64,000 bases of DNA from Ceratodon purpureus (taxonomy: Eukaryota > Streptophyta > Bryopsida > Pseudoditrichales > Ditrichaceae). Each line of letters starts with the position of its first letter. Positions within the stretch are counted from its first letter, which is position 1. The notes beneath the pieces were generated by a model that did no database searches, was not told the origin of the DNA, and saw only the letters and a program-made list of their open reading frames with translations. The DNA lies in contig CM026421.1 of NCBI GenBank assembly GCA_014871385.1, positions 18,208,158 to 18,272,157 of the forward strand, read 5' to 3'. This document shows positions 49,285 to 61,759 of this stretch, in pieces. The translations under genes and the position numbers were made by a program.

Positions 49285-50212
49285 TTAATCCCTAAATGCA
49301 CTGGCGACCAAAATGTGGTCGCATCCTATTTTGGGCAGGCTGCTACGCCTTCAAAAACAATTATTAAGTTTTGAGCTTTTGTATGTAGATTCCTTAAGTC
49401 ATTACGTACATGTCAAGCTTTGTTTCATATGATTCTGATATGTAATGCAAAAGTTATGAAGGATTAAAGGTTCAAAATCTCAACGCGGGCAGCATATAAA
49501 AACTCAAATCTTTTTCTAAAAAATAAATTAAAACATCATCATTTTCTACTGATTTGTATGCACATAGGAAGCTTTGAGCCATGCCAATCCAATAAGTGAG
49601 GTAAGAAATATGAGAAGTCATATTATGCGGGCAGTTCGGTCAACTCTTCATCAAAAATAACTTCAACTATTGATTTTGAACTCGATTTTAGCAATTTTCC
49701 AAAATTAAAAATTGGAAAAGTTTTTGGTTACTTGTTACACCATTTTCATCGTTGGAACTAACAATATCTATTTTCATGTGGACAAAATTAGTAGTTTAGT
49801 ATTTCCTTCTATTCTACATCTTATTTTAATTATTTATGGTTTGAAGATGAAAATCAAGGTTTAATGTTTTGAAATTTTTTGTGAAGAATCTCAAGTCATT
49901 TTTTAAATAGAATATGCAATTTCCCATTCTAAAATTCTAAAGCATATTTTCTGAAAATTCGTTGAAGACAAGATTTTAGTTTTTTGAAGGATTGGAAATA
50001 ACTTGTCTTGGAAGTTTAAACAACACGATCTTGTGATTGTTTTGGTTTCTGACTCTAAGAATTTGAGAAATAGCTTTTTGATGAGTTATTTATAAGATCC
50101 TACGGTTGAAATTGCAAAAGAATGTTATGAAATTAATAAAATCAGCTTGCTTTACAAAGAGGTATCAAAAGATAGTTTGAGCCTGAAATTTTCAAGAGCA
50201 TTTAGGGGTTAA
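49285..50212. mobile_element. TTAA-bounded non-autonomous element, copy 3 (928 bp)
   Basis: It starts TTAATCCCTAAATGCACTGG and ends AGAGCATTTAGGGGTTAA. The ends match the other TTAA elements, but the interior is not obviously similar to any of them. No coding sequence. Confidence 0.75.
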
Positions 50213-50624
50213 TATTGAGAATAAAATTATGAAATTTTTTGCATTCAACAAGAACCTTATCTTTATACACATAAAAAATCCTCTTCAAATTATATACCTC
50301 AAAAACATATGCTAAAATCTTTAAGTGGTCAGTTTTAGGTTTATTTACCTTGGTTGTACACTTCCGTGGCCAAATCTAATTCGTAATGGGTCAAGTTTGA
50401 GCTCATCATCCACCATAATAGACAATTAGTGACTCCATGGTTTTGAGTTCAATAATTTCGAACATATCTTTGGAAGTCATGCATTGCTATGTAGATTAAA
50501 AATCTTTATTATTTGAAATCATAACTATGTTTGATGTGGTTTTTGCTAATTCAACATCACGTTATTTGATAACCAACACTAAGTAGAATCAAAGAATGAA
50601 GTTTGCATCCTCGGATGGGAAGTA

Positions 50625-51561
50625 TTAACCCCTAAGTGCCCAGGAAAGCCAAAATGGCTTTTTGTTGTTTCAGTCAGTCTAGATAAAGAGGTTAAAATTG
50701 ATATTTTTTCCTAAGATTTTTACTGGAGGCTCCCTGTACTGCAGAGTGTATGTGGTAAAATTTTCATAGCCAAATTCCAATTTTAAGACCTTCATCTAGA
50801 AATTTTAGGTTTCAAGTCCAAAATGGGCAGCTTAAAATTGGGCTTTTTTTTTAAAAAAAAAATATTGAAATATGTTCATAACCAAACCACCACTCAAATT
50901 CCAAAGTGACCCAAGTCAAAAAATATACCAATTTTACAAGGGCAGCCTCTAAAAATTACAAAAACAAACTTCAATATTTTCAGTAATTTTTGATTTATTT
51001 CTTTCAAAATTCGTAAAAATTTGAGATTTTGGAAATTTTCAAAAATAATTTTGCTAAAAAATAAAAAAACTTATAAAGGCACCTAACCACCGTTCGGATT
51101 TTTCTAAAACCAAAGATAAGTAACATCATGCATGTTTTAATACATTAACGTTTTCAGACCTGCTTCTAGAAAACAATTTTTATGAGAGCCAAAAAAGGAA
51201 TGAGTCTCTCAAATTTTCCATGGAGGTACTCAACTTGATTACCTACATGGAAAAAAATATAGGCAAAATGTTTGGAGTAACAATCTTCAACTCCCCGTAT
51301 GCACCATTTTGACTATGTCATTCAGCCAATGCCCAAAAAAAGTTATGCTGCAACTTTGAATATTATAATCTCTAAGATGGTAAACATCCAACGGCTGAAA
51401 AGTTTATCAGAACTTATAAAGAAGGTTTAGTACAAGATCTTACAGCTGGATGTCTAAAAAGAAAATTTATTTGGTACAAATCGTCGTTTCGACAAGGTGG
51501 TCAAAAATCACTGTTTTGGAGGTTTTGAGACCCAAAACTTGCTTGGGCACTTAGGGGTTAA
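50625..51561 (+). mobile_element. TTAA-bounded non-autonomous element, copy 4 (subgroup A, 937 bp)
   Basis: It starts TTAACCCCTAAGTGCCCAGG and ends CTTGGGCACTTAGGGGTTAA. The terminal inverted repeat including TTAA is about 18 bp. It is full-length similar to the element at 48025-48971 in the same orientation. No transposase. Confidence 0.88.
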
Positions 51562-52393
51562 AGAAAAGAATGAAGAATGTGACATCTTAGTTTTCTTGTG
51601 TTTTATTTTTATTTTTATTTTTATTTTTTATCAAGGGAGCTAATGAAGTTATTGAGGTGATTGGATTCACTGGTGGCATGCAGATGGGGAAGAAGAAGCA
51701 GGGAGGGTCATGGGAGCCCAGTCATTGGTGGACAATCTTTTGAACAACAACAGGACAAAGCCTCTTCCAACCTAAGATATCACCACTCATGGCACTCCAC
51801 AGATTGAGCTCGCTAAATTTCTGCTGCACAAAAGCCTGATTTCCCATCATTTTGATTCCAGCCATGAGCCTTGCCCCCAAAGAATCTCCCCAAAAGTGGC
51901 ATAAATTGACAGAGCATTGAGCAAAGAGCATTGCATTCTTTTGCAGTGGAATATTAAATTTCTCCCTAGCTTGTGTGTTCAATAAAAAGCCATTCAAAAG
52001 CATGATTTAAAATTGGGATGCAATGCCCCTGTCGCCCACGCCCCAGATCTTTGAAAGCCCCAGCTCCCGGGATTGCAAGGCTGCTCCCCTCCCCTTTCCA
52101 TTCAATGGGCAACTTCTGAGCCCACTTCTACACCTCGGTAACCCGGACTTGTAATTGGCTAATCAGGTCGTGGGAAATTCCTTTTGCCGGAATATATGTT
52201 ATATTATGGTGGAGTCAACCAAATAGCTCCCAAACAAACAAAATTGCAATTTACAAACGGATATCTCTCCATCAGCCATAAAGCCTCAAGAGATATTACC
52301 AAAATTTGCTGGATTTGAAGCTGTAAATATCCCTCTTAAAGTAAGATTTTGAAAATTGATTTGAAGTTGGTGCAGCGGAAAAAGTTGTGAACT

Positions 52394-52395
52394 TT

Positions 52396-52434
<39 letters not shown>
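52394..52434. repeat. (TTTA)n microsatellite
   Basis: About nine to ten tandem TTTA/TATT units in a row. Confidence 0.95.
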
Positions 52435-52436
<2 letters not shown>

Positions 52437-52785
52437 AATTTTACACAAACAAATAACTTTTACAAGTTGTGAACTTTGAATCGTGAATTTATGTTTTGTT
52501 TGACGAGTATTATCTAAAGTTCTCTGATGAATTTGAACTTGCCTTGTGATACCACTACTCATTTTTTTTGGGTAGAATTCCATGGATTGGAAAGATAAGA
52601 GAATTTGGAGTTAAGAGAATTTGGAGTTAAGAGAATGACATTTATGGGACTTTGCTTTTATAAGGTGAGCGCATCTTGATCATGTATTTAGTAAGAGATT
52701 GCATTCCGCAAAGTTGGAACTCTTCACCACGACAATTCATTTGATGTTTGATGTTTTTCTTAGTAGAGGTGATTAAATTAATACC

Positions 52786-54327
52786 TTAACCCCTAAAGTT
52801 ATGAGGGTATTTTTCATCAAAACTGCCTCAAAACAGCCCCCACTATAAGAAACCCGTGTTTTTGAAGACATCCCGAATCATGTTGAAAAAAACAAGTGGA
52901 CGCTAGAAAGGATGTCGTGCAGACATGGAAACATCTAAGACGTAGGGAAAACAAATGCGGACATCCGAAAAAACATGTAAACATCGCCATAGCACGCGCG
53001 TCTCCGGGTGATTTCGAGGGCCGGCAAAGTCTGCAACGTGGACGCCACGTCATGACACATCAGCAGTGAAATTTTCCGGGCAGTGCCGCATGGGCGGAGG
53101 ATGTCACCGCTGCCATGGTGACGTGGCGGACAACGTGGACCCGCCATTTTCTGACGTGGCCGCGGGAAAATCTGACGTGTCAGCCGCGAAAGTCCAGCGT
53201 GGCCTGCCACGTAAGCATAGTTTCGTAATTCAGAAAATAAATGCACTATATCCTTAATTTTTGTATATTAAAAATTAATATAAAAACCGAAGTACACAAA
53301 TTAGAAATTCAGAAATCACAATATAGCGAACGGTATAAGCCATTTGTCATTGTAAATGATATTGCGAATTGATTTCAGAACAAAAAATAAAAACAATGTC
53401 TTTAATTCCTCCTGGCTTTTTGTCCTCTCCCTTTGCTGACCCTGCCCAACCTCTGTTTTTCTTCACTGCGGGCAGGAAGTTACCTCGCAGTCTGGTAACT
53501 TCGCACTGTTTTTACTGTCAGTGAAAACGAGACCGTTGCTGACGTGGCACTTTCACGTTTCCAGGGATGTCCTCCGCCATGTCCCCGCAGACGTATAAGT
53601 TTTTTTAAACATCTTCACGTTTTCAGGCTAGCATGCACGTGTCTCGGCACGATCCGCCCAGTTTACCTCCAAAAATACGTTAACGTCCTCACCTTCTTCA
53701 AGACATGAATGGCCAACATGCGGACATGACAAAAACACGACCATGTTTTTGGAGAACATCCCCAAAAACACGGGTTTCTTATAGTGCCCTCTTCAAAGCA
53801 AGGTGGATTTTGCAAACTTGGGGTCCTTTTTAGTACATCTAATTGTAAGATCCTGTAGCTAACTTCTATGTCTACATGTCCACCAAATCTCACACACTCA
53901 TTCTTCACCCATTGCATGATCATAATGTTCAAAGTAGAAAAACAAGTTTTTTTCCCCTGTGAAGAAAGGGGACAACAAAGTTTTGAAAAATATCAAAATC
54001 TCAATTTTTGGTGGAATTTCAAAGTTTCATCTTTGGGCAGATTTTGGGCAGTTTTGGGCAGTTTTGGGCAGTTTTGGGCAGAATTTGCTGCATTCATAGT
54101 GGCTTAGAAAATTTCAGCAGCTGCCCAACAAGCAGCTTTTGACAGTTAAACCTTCATAACTTTTGATCCCGATGCCGGAATTGAAAAATAAAAATATGCA
54201 CACGGAGCTCTCGGAATGGCACACCTCCATTTAAAATTTCAGAAAATCACGATTCAAATTGCAACCGTAGGTACATACCTAAGTTTCCAAAAAGCCCATT
54301 CTAGGACTATCGTCCTTTAGGGGTTAA
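52786..54327. mobile_element. TTAA-bounded non-autonomous element, copy 5, interrupted by a CACTA element
   Basis: It starts TTAACCCCTAAAGTTATG and ends CGTCCTTTAGGGGTTAA. Taking out the CACTA insertion at 52841-53786 plus its CCC duplication leaves about 593 bp. The right half holds a small array of TTTTGGGCAG units (54031-54081). The interior differs from the other copies, so the shared ends define the group. Confidence 0.78.
52841..53786. mobile_element. Non-autonomous CACTA (En/Spm) element, 946 bp
   Basis: It starts CACTATAAGAAACCCGTG and ends with the exact reverse complement; the terminal inverted repeat is about 24 bp, through TTTTTG. CCC flanks both sides (52838-52840 and 53787-53789), the 3-bp target duplication typical of CACTA transposons. 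Subterminal regions are crowded with GACATC/ACATGG and GACGTGGC motifs in both orientations, as expected for transposase-binding sites. No transposase is encoded. The near-perfect ends suggest recent mobility. Confidence 0.92.
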
Positions 54328-54439
54328 TAAGATATACTACCTTAATAATAGAGGCTTGTTTTGTTTTCAATGTATCGTATTACAAGAAGAGGTCCAAGCG
54401 TATTCCATAGGCATTTTAGTTTTTGGCAAATTCAATTTC

Positions 54440-55261
54440 TTAACCCCTAAAGGACGAAGCAACCACCATTAGGTTGCTCCAGAAATAGAAAACCTAGTAA
54501 AATGCTCTAGAAGGTTCGGATTTGAGTGCTTTTTGTTCCTAACCTCTTTAGAATCAAGTTGGCAATAAGGATACGCTGAAATTTTAGTGAAAAAGTGAAA
54601 CCCTGATTTTAGAAAAAAGAAACAACCTGGGTCGGTGAGGTGTTTCTACAGTGAAGTAAGTGTTTCTATAGTGTCAGTGTTTCAACCAAACTTTGAGCAC
54701 ATAGAAAACTGAAATGAAGATCTCTTCTTGTGGATTTTTTTTAGCAGTATTTTTTTTTTGGGAGATGCTTGTATGACCACTCTTTTATGGCTTCACCGTT
54801 TTGGATTTATCAGAAACCCTTTTGATTTTTCCAAAAAGTGCCGTGTTGAAAGAAATAAAATTCAAAGTGATACTTATGTCAAACCCATTTTCTCCAAATT
54901 GGTAACTTGGAAAAATCTAAAAAGAACTGTGCATGTTCCTAATATACTAGAGAAGAGAATTAGCTTTAGTTGCCAAGTTTTTATAAATTTCTGAATCAGC
55001 AATTTTCAGTCAAACTTGGAAACTCACTATTAGTATTTCAGAAATTCACTAATCTTCCAAACTTCACATGTTATTATGTTTCAATCCGTTGCTGCTCCAA
55101 ATCCAAAATTTGGTACAAATTTTGGTAGCCCACTACTTTCAAAGATCTTACACTTAAATTGCTTATGGTGATTCTCAAATTTGTCTCACTTTGGAAAATG
55201 CAAGAATAACACTGAAGGTACTGAAAACTGTACAAATACCCGTCCGTCCTTTAGGGGTTAA
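54440..55261 (+). mobile_element. TTAA-bounded non-autonomous element, copy 6 (subgroup B, 822 bp)
   Basis: It starts TTAACCCCTAAAGGACGAAG and ends CGTCCGTCCTTTAGGGGTTAA-type sequence. The inverted repeat inside TTAA is 13 bp, CCCCTAAAGGACG. It is homologous along its length to 39857-38972 in the opposite orientation. An 88-codon frame (54728-54994) is partly shared with that copy but has no recognisable motif. Confidence 0.88.
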
Positions 55262-58200
55262 AAGAACTCAATTTAAATATCAAACCAAATATTTTTTTTC
55301 TAACCTCATATCCCATAGTCCTTCTGGAAGAAAAGGAAAAAGAAATGTGTATAGCATGTATTCTACAAAAGAGCATATAATACAACCCAATTGGTTCCAA
55401 GTTACTGCAATATGCACACATATGTATTCTTCAATAATAAAAAGATTGGTCGTGTCATATCACTCAGAATGTGATGGCCTATTCTTTTCGTATTTTGCAA
55501 ACTTTATTATGAGTCCGAGTCTAGTATGTGCAAATGCATGTACAAGCCTCCCTATACAATTATTATTTCTCCTCAAACCGACACCCCCAATAGGGTATCC
55601 GCACAATTGAGACTTTCCACTCTGAGATTCTGAAGCACACACCATTCTCTGGGACTTAAAACATGGCCTGCTAGACATAAAAAGCTATGAGAAATCACTA
55701 TCCAGCATTGCTCAAGTTTTTTCAAGTATGTTCGGATGGCTAGCTGAAACTTATTTGCCGCACAAATCAGCTTCCACATCTGAGCCGCAGTTTCTACAAC
55801 TACATAGTTTCCAGTTGTAGTTGCCACAATCCTGTAGATATCTTGTAACGTACTGCTTAGCGTCACTTCGATCCACAAATCAAGCTACCAAGTTGCAGAA
55901 AATGTGTAACTTAGAACTCGCAGGTTTCAAAATACTCGGTAGCATAGGTTGTGTTGGACATGCAGAGGAAGGGAGGTCACAATCCAACTCATGCAACCAT
56001 CCAGTGCACAGCACACAGAAGTTTAGACTTGGCCGCTGCTGCAGTGGCTTTTCAGGCCTGATCCGGCTATCATGCAGGGCTCACAATTCAATAATGCAGC
56101 TAGATTGTGGCTCAGCGAATAATTCCATTGCAGAGTACGTTACCTTAGTGTATCATGAACTGCACAGGATTATGGTGGTTAGAGTAGACACTGTAAGAGC
56201 ATACGCACGGTAGCCTGACTATTGTCAAAGTACCCATTTCAGACAGTTATGGTTTTCTCTTCACATGGTCACCTTGTAGGATTATGCTAAATGTCCCTTT
56301 TTAAAGAAGAAACTATGGGCAGATTTGTCAAGATTTGAGTTTTTGAGTTGATAGGCAAAAAATAAAACTAAGTTATCCTGGAGGTTGAGGGAAATCTAAA
56401 GCAAGAACTTACATGTTAGAACCATGAAATAAAATAGAACTTCTTCATGAGAAATGAAGTCGCTTTCAAAAAAGACACTTATTAAATAATTAAAATACTC
56501 ACAATTAAAATATGACACAATCTTGAGATATGTAGCCTATGAAGGATACACACAATAATGCCCCTATATTTTGTTAATAATTTCTCTGTAAATTTTTATT
56601 TTTATTTTTATATTCATGCTCTCAAGGTATATGCAAGAGTTGCACACTTTGAAAGTCACAGAGATATATTAAAAAAGGATTAAAAAAAGAGACTAAATTT
56701 CAACTTGTTATTGGACTGCTCTTCATTTTCTTCGAGTCCAGTTTTTCATTGGAGGTAATGCAGGAGATGCACTTAGAGTAGAAATAAACCTTGTTGATTT
56801 CAATGAAATGATCTTAACTTAGAGACCAAGACAAAAAGATGGAGTCTTCACTTAAACATTTCCCACAAATTCAATTTCTCACCAAATTTGAAATAAATTA
56901 TATGCTTTGAAAGTTGAGTAAAGGGGACAAAAGGTATAAAAATCTCAAGAAATATCATGTTGATCCACTATGCCTTTAATTACAATCAAGGGAAAATTTT
57001 GCACCTTCTATTTCACTAAGTAGGTGTACTCATCAACACTTTTTTGGCTATAAGTTGGTTTCTATGGCTTGAAAGGTCCTACACTTAAGCAAGCATTTAC
57101 ACATTGAGAATACATTGATGGTAATTGGTGGTATATCAACGACAAACTTGTCAATATACTTTTAGAGTACATTAATTGTAAACTACTGTAATTTACTATT
57201 TTCACATTTTATCTTATTACTTCATCTTTTTTATCCTCTTGAATTTTAGAATATTCTATTTCACTCGCTTAGCTTTGTGAACATATGATTAGTTTTTGAA
57301 TTTTATGAAAATTAGAGCTTCAAACAGTGAAAAACTATTAGGACCCCATCTTTTTGTCTTGGTCTCTAATTGAGATGTTCCTGCTTCTCCCTTTGAGCGT
57401 TTGACTAATTCTATTGCATTCATTCTGTGTTTGTTGAATGGCTGTTGACCCTAAAGCTGCACAAAAAAGCACCGCTGTAAGAACTAGATTCTTCGCATTC
57501 ACAACAGAGCCAAGTTCCCTTCATGCTGAACATTGCTAACTTAATTGAGAACTAAAAGACTATCAAAGACTTTTGTGTGAACTCAGTGCGCCAACTAGCA
57601 TTTTTTATTTTTCTTTAGATTTTGGGAACAATCCAAGAAAATTCATTGCAGAAAGAAAATTTGGTACAGCTACATGGACACAGCAGGAAATTTGGAATCA
57701 TTCAGAACCCATTCTCTACTGCTGAAGACCCATTCTACAGCAGAACAAACTACACTCCACCCAATCCTTCTGGCGGATGAATAGCCTGCTAAATTCGTGA
57801 CCTTATCAAAGTGTTTCATGATCTTGGAGCTTTTGGCTTTGGGGCGCTGATGAAGCTGGTTGGTAACAAAAATTGAATGGTTGTCTAGAATCATTGATTC
57901 TTTTCATTTATTTTTTCACTATGAAAACTCAAAATTTACTGCGACAGAAAATACACAATCATGCCCCAGGGCAGGAAAACGATCAAATACTAAACAGTCT
58001 ACAATGCTAGGTAATCTTCATTCCAGATCTAGACCAGAAAATTCTGCATTGCACTCCAACAAGAGTTGAACTTGTACATATTGGCACAAGGATTTTTGTA
58101 CAATAGCCTTGTACAGTGGGGTCCAGAAATAATTCGAATTTTTTTTTTCAGTGAGAAAAATTTCAGTACTGCCTACTTTGAAAGCCTCCCGAGAGCTCGG

Positions 58201-58611
58201 ATATTGATATTTCACCACGAAATTTTTAGCAAAGAATCATCTACAAGTTAATTATATGTATGCCATTTTTCAAGGCCAAAACATTTATCAAAAAAAAGTT
58301 ATTCAAAAGCTACCACCAAGGATATGTTTCACTGTTGCCAACTTTGACAGCCTCCCAAAGATTGATTTTTTACTTTTTGGCCATGAAATTCTTGGAACAA
58401 AGTCCCCTTTATGTTGATAACATATGATAGAAAGTTTAAGGCCAAAAGACAAATATCAAAAAAGATATCAACAATCTACCAAAATGTGTAGTTGTCTGAA
58501 ACAATGGAGGAAACCATTTCATTGAAACCAACGGATGAGAAATTGTCCATTTACCATAAAAATTGGCGAACAACATGCTCTTTATCATAAAAAAATTCAT
58601 GCCAATTTTTC
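55262..58611. other. AT-rich intergenic stretch, no gene recognised
   Basis: Short frames (for example 55821-56213 plus, 55573-55878 minus) have no motif. Two similar phrases around 58185 and 58350 (TTTGAAAGCCTCCC/TTTGACAGCCTCCC, followed by AAATT or AAATTCTT) suggest a small old duplication just before the LINE. Confidence 0.4.
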
Positions 58612-59706
58612 GAACAGGCTCTGCCCGACCATTTCGCCCGACCGCGAAAACTCGCCCCGCTCCTTGAAGAGGAGTGGCCAAGACAACTCTTACAGTTGCC
58701 CGCAGCAGAAGTGGAAATTCTCCCCCTGCCCCCGGCCTTATGCCGTCCAGGGTTCACCCCGCTTCACATTTCCAGCTTGCTCCCCGGTCCTCCTCGTGCG
58801 CCTCCTCCCCCTCCTGTGAACACACCTGCTCCGATTATTCAACTAGATACGGAAGATGAAGAAGTCTCAGCGATTATGGTTGACATGGACTTGGACGTTC
58901 TCCTAGAATCGCAAAAAAATCTCCATCCTCCTCATCAAGCTGAACTCTTCGATTCCAGCAACTTAGAGCGAACGGAGACCCTTCCCATGCCAGCTACCGA
59001 TTGCCTTCCAGCTCCCCTGGCTGCTGATCCCACCTGGTCTTCTTTGCGAGAGGCAATGCAAGGCCAAGATTGGCTCTCTACTGTAGCACAGCCAGGCCAG
59101 CAACACTCTGCACCCCCACGCGATCGACCCCTCCAGCAGGGGCTGCAATCCAGCCGACTTCCAGGGCCGCTTGAACCCGCCCACCGCACGCTCGAGCTTC
59201 TAGAGATCCCTCAGCCTTCGCAAGGACGGATTTTCTTCAATCCCACTTCGGATGATGAAATCGAAGACTCAGGTGACGCTGATGACGCCTTCCAGGACGC
59301 CGAAGCCACCCAATTTTCTCCCACCCGCCACCACCATGGTCTAGTTCTCGATCCTAGTGCCGGCACCCCTCCTATTTCCTCATCAGTGATACCGTCTCCG
59401 TTCTTCTCCACTCCTCCCCGTCGGAAAACTGCTGAGGAGTTTGACATCGAGCGAGCTGCCCAACACCTGCGCTCCTTAACAGCTGAGCGTCTTAGCCCTC
59501 CCTCCCCCATCACCTCATCCCTAGGCAGCTCTTCTCTGCGAGCCGCCAAAGCCTCTGCTCAAAGCCAGGGCAATTCCCCCTCTGTTCCTCCACTCGCCTC
59601 TTCTTCCCCTGGCTTTGATGCCTGGGGCATTCGCCGTCTATCCACCTCCCCCAACGCTGAAGGCGCTTACAAACCTTCAACCCCCAGAGTTTCCAGATGC
59701 ACTTAA
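58612..59706 (+). pseudogene. LINE ORF1, 5'-truncated
   Basis: The frame is open from about 58600 (FARPRKLAPLLEEEW...) through to the stop at 59704-59706. The product is rich in Pro, Ser and acidic residues (APIIQLDTEDEE, then TSDDEIEDSGDADD). There is no initiating ATG near the 5' junction and no recognisable RRM or CCHC knuckle, so the RNA-binding part may have been lost. Its stop overlaps the ORF2 start by 10 bases (ATGCACTTAA), a stop-start arrangement. Confidence 0.65.
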
Positions 59707-61741
59707 AACTTCTTACCTTCAACCTTCGAGGCTTGAACGATAAAGCCTCCATTTCCCTGCTCCAACACTACATTCGAGCAGTCCCCGCCGTTGACATCCT
59801 TCTGCTCCAAGAGCATAAACTCCGGCGGGCCGCAGCAGCTTCCTTAGGTAAATTTCTCTGGCCTCAAGCAGGAGCTTGGACGCTAGACGCTAGCCCTGGT
59901 TACAATCAAAATGACCAAGATGATGGCGCTGATTGCGGTGGCGTTTGCATTTTGGTCAATCCTCGTTACACTCAGTTTGTCGTCCAATCCGGGTCGGTCA
60001 TGGGCAATAGAGTCCAATGGATCATTCTGCGAGGGCTTCCGGGCGGAGACGTTGGTGTCGCCAATATCTACGCTCCTAATCAGTCCAGTGACCGGTGCGT
60101 CTTATGGGAGCTTATGGTCGCAAAACTCCCCACTACTTGCCGCTGGATCCTGGCGAGTGACTTCAACATGGTTAAAGCCCGCCAGGACAAAACCAACCCC
60201 TACAGCCGCCTTGTTCCCGCTGGAGAACGCCTCCTACTCCAGAATTTAAAGCAACATTTCCGCGTTTCAGACAACTGCCGCTCTCCAACCAATTTGAAGT
60301 ACTCGTGGGACAATTGTCGTGGCGATTCAGCCCGACTATTGGCACGCCTCGATCGCTTTTATTTGTTTTAGAGCAACCCAGGTGATCGAGCTCGGACCCT
60401 CCTCTCTTATTTGATTCGCGGCAACAGCGCCTGGAGCGACCACTGCCCCGTTGAGTTGACCATACAACTTGAAGTTGACACAGTTCGAAAGAGCAGGTGG
60501 AAGATGAATCCTTCTTGGCTCGAAGAAGCCCGAGGAGACATTGAACGCCTTTGGCGCAGCCAACAGCCAAGCAAATCCTTTTTCTCCAAGTTGAAGGTGG
60601 TGACTCACTTCTACCGTACCTTCTGTAAAGCCAAAGCCCGAAGTTACAAACAGAAAGAAGAGACCCTCACGTCCGATTTAGAAACTACAGCCACGGCCCT
60701 ACATGACGATCCTCTTGATGCCGCTAAGCAGGCCCAGCATGGCGATATCCGCCAACACCTCCAAACTTTCCTCACCCGCAAGGTCGCTGGCAAGCGGCTC
60801 AGGGCCCGGATCAGATGGGGCATCAAAGGCGACATGTTGAACACAGAATTTTTTCCGCTCACTCCGCGAACACTCTTCTGCAACTGCCATCACCCAACTG
60901 CGCACTGCCCACGGTTTAAGTGTCTCCGCCCCCTCAGAGCTTGGCGACACATCAGCGACCTTTTTCGGTAAGCTATATCGCCGGACAGAGCCTTCGCCAC
61001 TTCACGACGCCGCAATGGCCGAGTCCCTGGCCCTTCCGAACCGTCAATTCTCGGCAGAGGCCATCCATGTACTAGCACAGCCTCTTTCCGACTCCGAGCT
61101 CCTCGCAGCCGCTAAGGCCATGGCTACTGAGAAGAGTCCCGGTCCCGATGGCATAGATATTCTCTTCTATGTCAAATTCTGGCCTATGCTTGGAGTAGAA
61201 TTTACCCGCATGATACAGTCCTCGCTGGAGCGAGGAGCTCTTCCCATGGCATGAACCGAGGCCTTATAGCCCTTCTGTTCAAAGCTGGCGACCGTGAAGA
61301 CCTTTCGAATTGGAGACCAATCTCACTCCTGAATACATCATACAAAATTTTGGCCAAAGCCCTTCAACGCCGGCTCCAACCTCTTATGTCTGATGTTATC
61401 AGCAGTGATCAGACCGCCTTCCTCCCCGCCAAGTACATCCTAGATAATGTTCTCCTCCAACACGAGCTTGTGGCATGGGCCTCCAAATCAGACTAGGACC
61501 TTCTGCTCTTGAAGCTAGACTTCAAGAAGGCATACAACACGGTGTCGCTGCCCTTCCTATTCCAGACCATGCGTTCATTTGGCGTCCCAGAGCACTTCAT
61601 GACCATGGTCGAAATTCTTTTTACGAACGCCGCGGCCACTGTTAATCTGAATGGTGGAGAGTCGACACCCTTTGAAGTGCAACGGGGCGTCTGGCAAGGC
61701 TGCCCGCTCGCCCCGTACCTGTTTCTCTTTGTCGGAGAGAT
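59697..61741 (+). pseudogene. LINE ORF2: endonuclease-reverse transcriptase, broken
   Basis: The endonuclease begins MHLKLLTFNLRGLNDKA with LLLQEHKLRR and ANIYAPNQ, and LASDFNMV marks the catalytic core (residues 1-225). It is followed by the linker and RT: KSPGPDGID (61135), NWRPISLLNTSYKILAKAL (61310), DQTAFLPAKYILDN (61408), LKLDFKKAYNTV (61510) and GVWQGCPLAPYLF (61685). In-frame stops lie at 60369-60371 and 61494-61496. The frame shifts near 60850 and near 61250. It cannot be active. Confidence 0.85.
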
Positions 61742-61759
61742 CACTAGAGCAGAACAGTG

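Larger units (their letters stand above)
58612..61741 (+). mobile_element. L1-type LINE, 5'-truncated, decayed and interrupted by a CACTA element
   Basis: An abrupt rise in G+C near 58612 marks the left junction. Two overlapping frames follow, a Pro/Ser-rich ORF1 and an ORF2 with AP-like endonuclease and reverse transcriptase. The RT is cut off before its YADD/FADD motif by the CACTA element beginning at 61742, so the 3' part should lie beyond the window. Codon use and GC content differ sharply from the surrounding host DNA. Confidence 0.88.
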
